A stretch of 8,894 nucleotides of DNA, from assembly GCA_029063695.1 (NCBI GenBank), contig JAIDNR010000366.1, positions 1 to 8,894 on the forward strand, in the 5' to 3' direction. Below are positions 1 to 5,164 of this stretch, piece after piece (position 1 is the first letter of the stretch; each line of letters begins with the position of its first letter). Position numbers and translations under genes: made by a program. The notes beneath the pieces were generated by a model. It made no database searches and was not told where the DNA came from. It saw nothing but the letters and a program-made list of their open reading frames with translations. Origin of the DNA: Ruminococcus sp. (GTDB taxonomy: Bacteria; Bacillota; Clostridia; Oscillospirales; Ruminococcaceae).

Positions 1-31
1 AAATAAAACAGGATTTCCGAAGAAATCCTGT
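1..31 (-). terminator. Intrinsic terminator behind the dockerin gene
   Basis: A perfect 10-bp stem (8-17 with 22-31) has, on the minus strand, the loop TTCG closed by C-G, an extra-stable cUUCGg tetraloop. The minus strand then runs TTTTATTT. The opposite direction has no T-tract, so it acts for the cellulosomal pair. Confidence 0.9.
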
Positions 32-53
32 AATTATTTATTTGATTTTTTTA

Positions 54-311
54 ATACACTGTTAATTATTCATTGAGAAGTGCGTTATATTGCTCCATAG
101 TAATCGGAAAATCGGACTGCTTAATCTTTTTAGCTTCTATAAGCTGAACTGCAACAGCATCAGCACCAGTCACGCCATCGCCTTTATTGACAATATCAGC
201 ATTTAATTTTCCCTGTTCTGAAAGTGCGTATTCATCAGGATTGCCCATGTGCTGAACGATTGCGGTTGCGTCTGCAATATCAACAGAGTCATCTCCGTTT
301 GCATCTCCCGG
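54..311 (-). repeat. Dockerin-coding direct repeat, copy 2
   Basis: It matches 1414-1671 at a constant offset of 1360 bp without gaps, about 87% identical by hand count. It covers the dockerin, the C-terminal tail, the stop codon and about 12 bp beyond the stop. Confidence 0.92.
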
Positions 312-1367
312 AATCATACTGTTATTACTGTCGCCGATGTTTATGGTGCATACTGCGACATTGCCGTTATATACAGCGTAAATCATGGTACTTCCCTTAC
401 CTTTTGCGGTAACTATTCCGTTATCCGAAACAGTTGCTACAGAAGTATCTTCGCTTGTCCAGATAATTTCCGACGGATTTGACACACCTATAACCGCCAG
501 TTTATTTGTATCGCCTATTTCCATTTTTACAGACGATGGTATAATCCTGAAATCCTGCACGGGAGTTGTTGTAGTGGTAGTTGTTGTAGTTGTTGTAGTT
601 GTTGTAGTTGTTGTAGTTGTTGTGTTAGTCATGCGTGGATATGTGTAAGTGTATGTTTCAACTGTTGTAATCGGATACGTATATGTGTATGTTGCAGTGG
701 TTGTAACCGGATATGTATATGTGTACGTGTATGTTGCTGTAGTTGAGTTTGTTGTTCTCGTTGTGGTTGTTGTGTGTGGATATGTGTAAGTGTATGTATA
801 GTCGTATGTTGCAGTGGTTGTAACAGGATACGTGTATGTGTATGTTGCAGTAGTTGTTGTGCGTGGATATGTGTATGTTGTAGTGGTAGTAGTTGTTGGT
901 GTAGTAGTTATTGGTATAATAGTTATATATTTAAGGTCAATGAAAAAGTCCATATCTTCAAAGGAAAATGTTACAAAACCACTATAAGTATAAGGACCCC
1001 ATGTGCTGTCTTTGATAACAAAGTCATTTGCCTTTTCGTCCCATTCTACTTCAACAAAATCACATGTATAGCTGGTGTGTACCTCTGTGCATTTGCTCCA
1101 GTCAATATCGCTTGTTGAGTCTCCATTATAAGAAGCCTCAAAACCCTCGAGAGAATCAAGATTGCTTACATGAATGTCTCCAAAATAACCATGTGATGAA
1201 TAATCCCAACGAGTGAGACTTCCATGCCTTGTTTCACGCTTTGAATCTTCAGCAGCACTTGCCTTGATTGTATTATCAGCGGTATCTGTAACATTGACAG
1301 TACTCAGCGCAAAAGCACCGCAAATCATACAGCAGGCTGTAAAGACAGCAATAATTTTGTGTTTCAT
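66..1367 (-). CDS. Secreted dockerin protein with Thr/Tyr-rich linker and Big_2 Ig-like domain; unknown N-terminal domain
   Basis: Predicted cellulosome component of 433 aa. Order of parts: signal peptide (about 1-38, MKHK then a hydrophobic core), an unrecognised region 40-152 with many aromatics (W54, W90, W109, W123) and two cysteines (C93, C102), a Thr/Tyr linker 153-248, 20 consecutive Thr (249-268), a Big_2-like domain (about 270-346, with 'SEIIWTSEDTSVATVSDNG'), and a dockerin (353-433). Calcium ligands of the first dockerin loop are D355, N357, D359, D363 and D366; the second half has D391, N394, D397 and D403. I chose the ATG at 1367 because AAAGGA lies 6-7 nt upstream and the signal peptide then starts cleanly; the frame stays open to 1415 without a good RBS. 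No catalytic motif was recognised, so it could be a carbohydrate-binding, adhesive or structural subunit. It lies 58 bp behind the GH9 gene, with no terminator between them, so co-transcription is likely. Confidence 0.85.
   Translation of the reverse strand: MKHKIIAVFTACCMICGAFALSTVNVTDTADNTIKASAAEDSKRETRHGSLTRWDYSSHGYFGDIHVSNLDSLEGFEASYNGDSTSDIDWSKCTEVHTSYTCDFVEVEWDEKANDFVIKDSTWGPYTYSGFVTFSFEDMDFFIDLKYITIIPITTTPTTTTTTTYTYPRTTTTATYTYTYPVTTTATYDYTYTYTYPHTTTTTRTTNSTTATYTYTYTYPVTTTATYTYTYPITTVETYTYTYPRMTNTTTTTTTTTTTTTTTTTTTTPVQDFRIIPSSVKMEIGDTNKLAVIGVSNPSEIIWTSEDTSVATVSDNGIVTAKGKGSTMIYAVYNGNVAVCTINIGDSNNSMIPGDANGDDSVDIADATAIVQHMGNPDEYALSEQGKLNADIVNKGDGVTGADAVAVQLIEAKKIKQSDFPITMEQYNALLNE
564..623 (-). 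repeat. Short tandem repeat encoding 20 consecutive Thr
   Basis: On the plus strand the 9-nt unit TTGTTGTAG is repeated (581-589, 590-598, 599-607, 608-616, then a partial copy). It reads as ACT/ACA codons on the minus strand. Because the unit is three codons, length changes keep the frame. Confidence 0.9.
636..878 (-). repeat. Degenerate minisatellite encoding six (Thr-Tyr)nPro blocks
   Basis: Residues 164-244 of the dockerin protein contain six blocks TYTYP, TYTYTYP, TYDYTYTYTYP, TYTYTYTYP, TYTYTYP and TYTYTYP, separated by Thr-rich spacers such as TTTA. About 20 Tyr fall in this stretch. The plus strand shows recurrent GTATATGTGTATGT-like units. Confidence 0.85.
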
Positions 1368-1413
1368 TTGATTTCCTTTCATTTCTTTATAAAGAGATAA
1401 CCCGTCTAAAGAC

Positions 1414-1671
1414 ATACACTATTAATTATTCATTGAGAAGTGCGTTGTACTGGTCCATAGTTACAGGAAGTTCGGAAGCTTTAATCTTTTTAGCTTCTAT
1501 AAGCTGAAGTACAACAGCATCAGCACCTGTCACGCCGTCGCCCTGATTGACAATATCAGCATTGATTTTTCCCTGTTCCGAAAGTGCGTATTCATCGGGA
1601 TTGCCCATATGCTGAACGATTGCGGTTGCATCGGCAATATCAACAGAGCCGTCCTCATTTGCATCGCCAAG
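1414..1671 (-). repeat. Dockerin-coding direct repeat, copy 1
   Basis: This is the partner of 54-311, forming the 3' end of the GH9 gene. The match starts 3' of the stop (ATACACT on the plus strand) and fades at the linker/dockerin border. Confidence 0.92.
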
Positions 1672-3330
1672 CAGCGTTTTTGTTTCAATAAATGATGTAG
1701 ATGTAGTAACTGTTGTATTTTCCGTCGGCTGTTCAGAAGTTACAGTAGTTGAATCAGTTGTTGTTTCTGTTGTAGTTGTTGTCGTTTCAGTAGTAGTTGT
1801 TGTTGTCGGTTCTGTAGTTGTTTCAGGTGGAGTTACAGAACCGTTTCCGAATTTGAAGTTATCATTGATTTCAGATGCACTTGATTTTATTGTATCGAAT
1901 GTTGTTGCATCTCCGCCATAGAGAGCGGCTGCAAATGAGCAGGCAATAGCAAAACAACCATTGTAATCGAGAGCGCCCTCTGTATACTGGTATCTGTCTG
2001 CATGGTCTTCGTAACCGCTTCCGTCAATACCGCCTACGAGCATACCATAGTTTGTATACTTTGCTTCGGGGTTCTGTGCGGAAGTTATACCCTCTCCGCC
2101 CGGATTTGCTGCACGATGGTGAATATGTGTAGGCCACTTGTCGCCGAATCCGATAAGGAAACTATAGCCCAGATTGTTGTCACCAAGAATTGTGTCTATC
2201 TGATATTTTGCACCTTTTGCATAGCTTGAATTTGCATCGCCGTCCGCAAGAAGATAAGAATTCATCTGCTTTGCACAGTTATAGCGTGAAGCACCCCAGC
2301 CGTTTGCATTGTATGTACCTTCATTCAGACCGCCCTGATTGTTCAGTTCAAATTTAAGTTCTTCTGCAAATACTTTGTCGCCTGTAGCCTTGTACATCAT
2401 TGAAGCATATCCCTGCCATACTTTATCCCAACTGTAGAGATAATAGTCATAAATTCCGTTGTACTGTCCTGAACTTGGTTTTAGAGTAGGCATACTGCCC
2501 TCACCGAGAATATAAAGCCATGCGGAAGCAAGAGCCATTTCGTCCTCGCACATTGAGTCTGTACCATAGAAACTCATACCATCACAATTGTTTCCTCTGT
2601 TCTTTGTACCGAAATCGATAAGAGCCTTTGCATATTTGATACATTCAGCGGAATAAGCCGAATCGGAATCTTTGAGTATATAAGCTGTGGCAAGAAGTCC
2701 ACAAGCCATTTCACCGCATACGGCTGAGTTATTTTTTGAAGCTGTGAGCCAGTATATAGGTCTGTCATATGTCTGAACTTCGGGAGCAGACCATATTCCG
2801 TGGTCAACGTCGCCGTTAGCAACAGTACCTGCAATTGCAACAACATTTCCGGAAGCGTCAAGATAAGTTGTTTTCATGAGATAATCAGCACCCCATCTCA
2901 TTTCATATTCGAGATGGTCTCTTGCACCGACTTTTTCATAAATACCCTCATTGAAATATTCAGACATACCGAGACTTGAAAGTCCAAATCCTATCGTAAT
3001 ATTGAATTTGATGTGGTCTCCGGCATCGTGCCAGCCGCCGGAAACGTCAACTTTGCCGTCGCCGTCGGGGTCAACAACGGATTTGAGCGAACCGTCAAGT
3101 GAGCCTACAGAAGCTTCTGCATCGTATGTATGGCAGTCGCCACGCCATGTAAGCGGTCCGTCTGTTACTTCTTTGCCGCAGGCATTGGAATCAAAGAAAT
3201 AGAGCGACATTGCAAGGGCTTCATAATAGTTATGGTCGGAAGCAGATGCGTTTATTCCTGCAACGGGAATTGAAGTTGTAGCTATAACGGCAGATGCAGC
3301 CATTGCAGCCAGTTTTTTTGTAAATTTCAT
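1426..3330 (-). CDS. Cellulosomal glycoside hydrolase family 9 (endoglucanase/cellulase) with C-terminal dockerin
   Basis: Secreted inverting beta-1,4-glucanase of 634 aa. Signal peptide 1-30 (MKFTKK, ending near NASAS). The GH9 catalytic domain spans about 32-475. It shows 'GGWHDAGDHIKFN' (98-110), with D102 and D105 as the nucleophilic-water/base pair, 'GFGDKWPTHIHHR' (394-406) and 'DRYQYTEGALDYN' (445-457), where E451 is the expected acid. A Thr/Glu linker (about 502-550) leads to a dockerin (554-634; D556, N558, D560, D564 and D567 in loop 1). There is no CBM3c, CBM4 or Ig module, so the catalytic domain is directly linked to the dockerin and substrate targeting would come from the scaffold or partners. 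The start is supported by AAGGGA 9-10 nt upstream. The dockerin is 69/81 identical to that of the next gene, so both probably bind the same cohesin. Endo versus processive activity cannot be told from sequence. Confidence 0.95.
   Translation of the reverse strand: MKFTKKLAAMAASAVIATTSIPVAGINASASDHNYYEALAMSLYFFDSNACGKEVTDGPLTWRGDCHTYDAEASVGSLDGSLKSVVDPDGDGKVDVSGGWHDAGDHIKFNITIGFGLSSLGMSEYFNEGIYEKVGARDHLEYEMRWGADYLMKTTYLDASGNVVAIAGTVANGDVDHGIWSAPEVQTYDRPIYWLTASKNNSAVCGEMACGLLATAYILKDSDSAYSAECIKYAKALIDFGTKNRGNNCDGMSFYGTDSMCEDEMALASAWLYILGEGSMPTLKPSSGQYNGIYDYYLYSWDKVWQGYASMMYKATGDKVFAEELKFELNNQGGLNEGTYNANGWGASRYNCAKQMNSYLLADGDANSSYAKGAKYQIDTILGDNNLGYSFLIGFGDKWPTHIHHRAANPGGEGITSAQNPEAKYTNYGMLVGGIDGSGYEDHADRYQYTEGALDYNGCFAIACSFAAALYGGDATTFDTIKSSASEINDNFKFGNGSVTPPETTTEPTTTTTTETTTTTTETTTDSTTVTSEQPTENTTVTTSTSFIETKTLLGDANEDGSVDIADATAIVQHMGNPDEYALSEQGKINADIVNQGDGVTGADAVVLQLIEAKKIKASELPVTMDQYNALLNE
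1681..1830 (-). other. Thr/Glu-rich linker of the GH9 enzyme
   Basis: Residues about 501-550 are mostly Thr with regularly spaced Glu (ETTT units), joining the catalytic domain to the dockerin. This is the usual type of flexible, possibly O-glycosylated cellulosomal linker, and it is unlike the Tyr-containing linker of the neighbour. Confidence 0.8.
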
Positions 3331-3378
3331 AAAAAATCGTCCCTTCGTAATCAGAATAATCTGATGATATATACTGTT

Positions 3379-3410
3379 ATTATATCATTATTTTCCATAT
3401 TGTTTGTTAA
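3379..3410 (-). promoter_or_regulatory. Candidate promoter of the GH9-dockerin transcript
   Basis: On the minus strand an extended -10, TGATATAAT (3387-3379), lies about 50 nt before the GH9 start codon. The only -35-like element, TTAACA (3410-3405), is 20 bp away, so -35 recognition is weak; an activator or the extended -10 may compensate. Confidence 0.5.
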
Positions 3411-3413
3411 CAA
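3404..3413. promoter_or_regulatory. Perfect 10-bp palindrome overlapping the GH9 -35 region
   Basis: TTGTTAACAA is a perfect palindrome in the divergent intergenic region between the cellulase gene and rsmE, at the -35 position of the cellulase promoter. A related half (TTAACAAA) occurs at 3487-3494. A regulator site is possible but unproven. Confidence 0.3.
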
Positions 3414-3498
3414 TCTATGTACAGAACGAGACTTATTAATAAATTCGTTATAATAATCAAAAACAGACGGATTTGATTGTATATATTAACAAAGCATC

Positions 3499-3527
3499 TT
3501 GCAAAATTTTGACAGAAATGATATAAT
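3499..3527 (+). promoter_or_regulatory. rsmE promoter
   Basis: TTGCAA (3499-3504), 17 bp, TATAAT (3522-3527) with a TG extension (TGATATAAT). It ends 34 nt before the rsmE start codon. Confidence 0.75.
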
Positions 3528-3561
3528 CAGTTTACAGACTATATTTTAAGGAAGTGTATTT

Positions 3562-4284
3562 ATGCCGAGATTTTTTGTTAATGAGATAAATGAGAACAAT
3601 ATAACGCTTACAGGTGAAAATGCAAGGCATATAGGACGTTCTCTGCGTATGAGACCCGATGAGGAATTGACTGTATGTTGTAAAGGAATCGACTATAACT
3701 GCACAATATCAAAGATTACAGAAGATACTGTTTTTCTGGAGCTGAAAGAGAAAATTCTCTGTCAATCCGAACCTGATATTGAAGTGACGCTGTTTCAGGC
3801 AGTTCCTAAGCTTGACAAGCTTGAATATATTATTCAGAAAAGTGTTGAGCTTGGCGTATCTCATATAGTTCCCGTTCTTACAAGAAGATGTATTTCACGT
3901 CCTGCCGAAAAAGATTTTGCAAAGAAACTTCCTCGTCTGAATAAAATAGCGGAAGAAGCTGCAAAACAGTCGGGCAGAGGAATAATAGCAGACGTTTCGG
4001 AAATAATATCATATAAAACTGCTCTGGAAAAGATTAAAAAATTTGATAAATCACTTATCCTGTATGAAGCAGAGGGCGGAAAACGTTTCGGCGATGTGAA
4101 TTTCAATGAAATCAGGACAGTCGGTCTTATAGTGGGAAGCGAGGGCGGTTTTGATAAATCAGAGGTTGAAGGCGCAAAAAATACAGGTGCGGAGCAAATC
4201 TGGCTTGGAAAAAGAATACTTCGTTGTGAAACTGCACCAATTTCTGCACTCTCAATTTTGATGTTTTTAACAAATAATATGTAA
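3562..4284 (+). CDS. rsmE: 16S rRNA (uracil-1498-N3)-methyltransferase RsmE
   Basis: Cytoplasmic SAM-dependent SPOUT methyltransferase that makes m3U1498 in the decoding region of 16S rRNA. At 240 aa it is full length for the family. A PUA-like N-terminal domain (about 1-70; 'ARHIGRSLRM' at 21-30) precedes the SPOUT domain. Family motifs seen are 'KLDKLEYIIQKSVELGV' (83-99), 'EEAAKQSGRG' (131-140), the SAM-site glycine loop 'IVGSEGGF' (190-197, where GPEGGF is more usual) and the knot motif 'LGKRILRCETA' (215-225). AAGGAAG lies 7 nt before the ATG. In many Firmicutes rsmE follows prmA; here it stands alone behind its own promoter, divergent from the cellulase gene, which suggests the usual pair was separated or the region rearranged. 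Confidence 0.96.
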   Translation: MPRFFVNEINENNITLTGENARHIGRSLRMRPDEELTVCCKGIDYNCTISKITEDTVFLELKEKILCQSEPDIEVTLFQAVPKLDKLEYIIQKSVELGVSHIVPVLTRRCISRPAEKDFAKKLPRLNKIAEEAAKQSGRGIIADVSEIISYKTALEKIKKFDKSLILYEAEGGKRFGDVNFNEIRTVGLIVGSEGGFDKSEVEGAKNTGAEQIWLGKRILRCETAPISALSILMFLTNNM

Positions 4285-4288
4285 ACAG

Positions 4289-4317
4289 TTGAAATTTCAA
4301 AAAAGATGTGTTATAAT
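4289..4317 (+). promoter_or_regulatory. Promoter of the acidic membrane protein gene
   Basis: TTGAAA (4289-4294), 17 bp, TATAAT (4312-4317) with extended TG (4309-4310). The -35 lies within the perfect 12-bp palindrome TTGAAATTTCAA (4289-4300). No terminator separates it from rsmE, so read-through may add to expression. Confidence 0.78.
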
Positions 4318-4339
4318 AATAAGTAACTTATCGGAGCAG

Positions 4340-4377
4340 TTCGCAAGCGTTTCGATATTATAATTTTTTCTTGCGAA
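4340..4377 (+). promoter_or_regulatory. 5' leader stem-loop just upstream of the RBS of the acidic protein gene
   Basis: TTCGCAAG (4340-4347) and CTTGCGAA (4370-4377) are perfect 8-nt inverted repeats enclosing 22 nt. The stem ends 4 nt before the Shine-Dalgarno AGAGGA, so it could influence translation start or mRNA stability. Confidence 0.45.
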
Positions 4378-4393
4378 GAAAAGAGGATTTTAA

Positions 4394-4690
4394 ATGAAAA
4401 AGTTTTTAGTTAGTTTGTTTATCACTGGTGCTGCTGTTGCTGTTGGTGTTATTGTTGCAAAACTTCTTAAGAGCAAAAGCACTGATAATGACTATGACAA
4501 TGATGACTTGGATTATGATTATCCTGAGTCGTTCGACGATGAAGAGGATATTGACTTTGATGTGACAGGTCTTGATGATGAGGAATCCGATGAATGTGCC
4601 GATGCAGAATCCGATGAAACTGTCGAAGATGATTGTGACGAAGACTGCCAGAGCTGTGATGTTACAGACTGTCCGAAAAACGAAGAATAA
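4394..4690 (+). CDS. Small membrane-anchored, highly acidic Cys-containing protein of unknown function
   Basis: 98 aa; family not recognised. Residues 3-25 form one Ala/Val-rich transmembrane segment (or uncleaved signal anchor) with small residues, followed by a basic KLLKSK stretch. From residue 31 to the end 35 of 68 residues are Asp or Glu and only one is Lys. Five cysteines lie at 68, 81, 85, 88 and 93; the last four (C-x3-C-x2-C-x4-C) could bind metal or form disulfides, but that is inference. By the positive-inside rule the basic patch would put the acidic tail in the cytoplasm. It has its own promoter (TTGAAA-17-TATAAT), AGAGGA 7 nt before the ATG, a 5' leader stem-loop and a clean terminator, so it looks monocistronic and genuinely expressed. 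The N-terminal part resembles YtxH-like small membrane proteins only loosely. Confidence 0.8.
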   Translation: MKKFLVSLFITGAAVAVGVIVAKLLKSKSTDNDYDNDDLDYDYPESFDDEEDIDFDVTGLDDEESDECADAESDETVEDDCDEDCQSCDVTDCPKNEE

Positions 4691-4699
4691 TTGAAACAT

Positions 4700-4724
4700 A
4701 AGGAGCGAAAACGCTCCTTTTGTG
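4700..4724 (+). terminator. Intrinsic terminator after the acidic protein gene
   Basis: Stem AAGGAGCG (4700-4707) with CGCTCCTT (4712-4719), loop AAAA, followed by TTTTGTG. It lies 10 nt after the stop codon. Confidence 0.88.
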
Positions 4725-4782
4725 ATTTATGCACATATTTTTGGCTTTATTTTGTGCGTATATACAAATTTCCAAAAGCCTA

Positions 4783-4811
4783 TTGACATTTCCGAAAACC
4801 TATGATATAAT
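4783..4811 (+). promoter_or_regulatory. Consensus promoter of tRNA-Pro
   Basis: TTGACA (4783-4788), exactly 17 bp, TATAAT (4806-4811) with TGA extension. The tRNA starts 33 nt after the -10. Confidence 0.93.
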
Positions 4812-4843
4812 ATAAAAGCTGTCAAGGACAGTATTAATCAGTC

Positions 4844-4920
4844 CGAGGCGTAGCTCAGTTTGGTAGAGTGCTTGGTTTGGGACCAAGATGCCGCAGGTTC
4901 GAGTCCTGTCGCCTCGACCA
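4844..4920 (+). tRNA. tRNA-Pro(TGG)
   Basis: 77 nt with encoded CCA. Acceptor CGAGGCG pairs with CGCCTCG, the D stem is GCTC/GAGT, the anticodon stem CTTGG/CCAAG encloses TTTGGGA with anticodon TGG at 4878-4880, and the T arm is GCAGG-TTCGAGT-CCTGT. It has its own consensus promoter 32 nt upstream. Confidence 0.97.
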
Positions 4921-4971
4921 TTATCACATAAATCAAGTCAAAAAAATTTTTGAAAAATTTCAAAAAAGTAC

Positions 4972-5000
4972 TTGACAAATCAAAAAAAGTGTGATATAAT
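4972..5000 (+). promoter_or_regulatory. Consensus promoter of tRNA-Thr
   Basis: TTGACA (4972-4977), 17 bp, TATAAT (4995-5000), again with TGA before the -10. The tRNA starts 46 nt after the -10. Confidence 0.93.
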
Positions 5001-5045
5001 AAATATCGTTGAGTTGAGCAAATCAATTTCAGTGAAATCAGTCAA

Positions 5046-5121
5046 GCTGGTGTAGCTCAGTTGGTAGAGCAGCTGATTTGTAATCAGCAGGTCGGGGGTT
5101 CGAGTCCGTCCACCAGCTCCA
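5046..5121 (+). tRNA. tRNA-Thr(TGT)
   Basis: 76 nt with encoded CCA. Acceptor GCTGGTG pairs with CACCAGC, the D arm is GCTC-AGTTGGTA-GAGC, the anticodon stem GCTGA/TCAGC encloses TTTGTAA with anticodon TGT at 5079-5081, and the T loop is TTCGAGT. The T stem GGGGG/CCGTC has a G-G mismatch in the middle and a G-T wobble. It has its own consensus promoter upstream. Confidence 0.96.
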
Positions 5122-5123
5122 TT

Positions 5124-5151
5124 TTATCGGTGTTAATACCGATAATTTTTT
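5124..5151 (+). terminator. Terminator-like hairpin between tRNA-Thr and tRNA-Tyr
   Basis: Stem TTATCGGT (5124-5131) with ACCGATAA (5138-5145), loop GTTAAT, followed by six T (5146-5151). It is only 13 nt before the tRNA-Tyr gene, so it may be a partial terminator or processing signal instead of a full stop. Confidence 0.7.
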
Positions 5152-5164
5152 GAAATCTGTGTAT

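Noticed and set aside
385..648. Plus-strand frame with a long poly-Val run
   Set aside because: It is the antisense reading of the poly-Thr tract of the dockerin gene; no RBS or promoter supports it.
636..878. Regular repeats considered as a CRISPR array or non-coding satellite
   Set aside because: The units are degenerate, have no unique spacers of constant length, and keep a coding frame throughout.
1368..1415. Longer start for the dockerin protein at 1415
   Set aside because: It adds 16 polar residues before a clear signal peptide and has no good RBS, whereas the ATG at 1367 has AAAGGA at proper spacing.
54..1671. Direct repeats considered as ends of a mobile element
   Set aside because: Both copies are in-frame dockerin codons; no transposase, terminal inverted repeats or target duplication were seen.
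3509..3527. TTGACA followed by TATAAT upstream of rsmE
   Set aside because: The spacing is only 7 bp; TTGCAA at 3499 with 17 bp spacing is the workable -35 for the same -10.
4406..4734. Minus-strand frames rich in Ser or Ile/Val opposite the acidic protein gene
   Set aside because: They mirror the Asp/Glu codons of the real gene and lack a start signal; the plus-strand gene has promoter, RBS and terminator.
4941..4966. A/T-only inverted repeats between tRNA-Pro and tRNA-Thr as a terminator
   Set aside because: The stem has almost no G-C pairs, so a functional terminator is doubtful; it lies just before the tRNA-Thr promoter and may be chance AT richness.
4838..5026. Minus-strand 62-aa frame across tRNA-Pro containing 'GLEPAASWSQTKHSTKLSYAS'
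   Set aside because: This is the familiar spurious translation of the antisense strand of a tRNA-Pro gene; the region is fully explained by the tRNA and its promoter.
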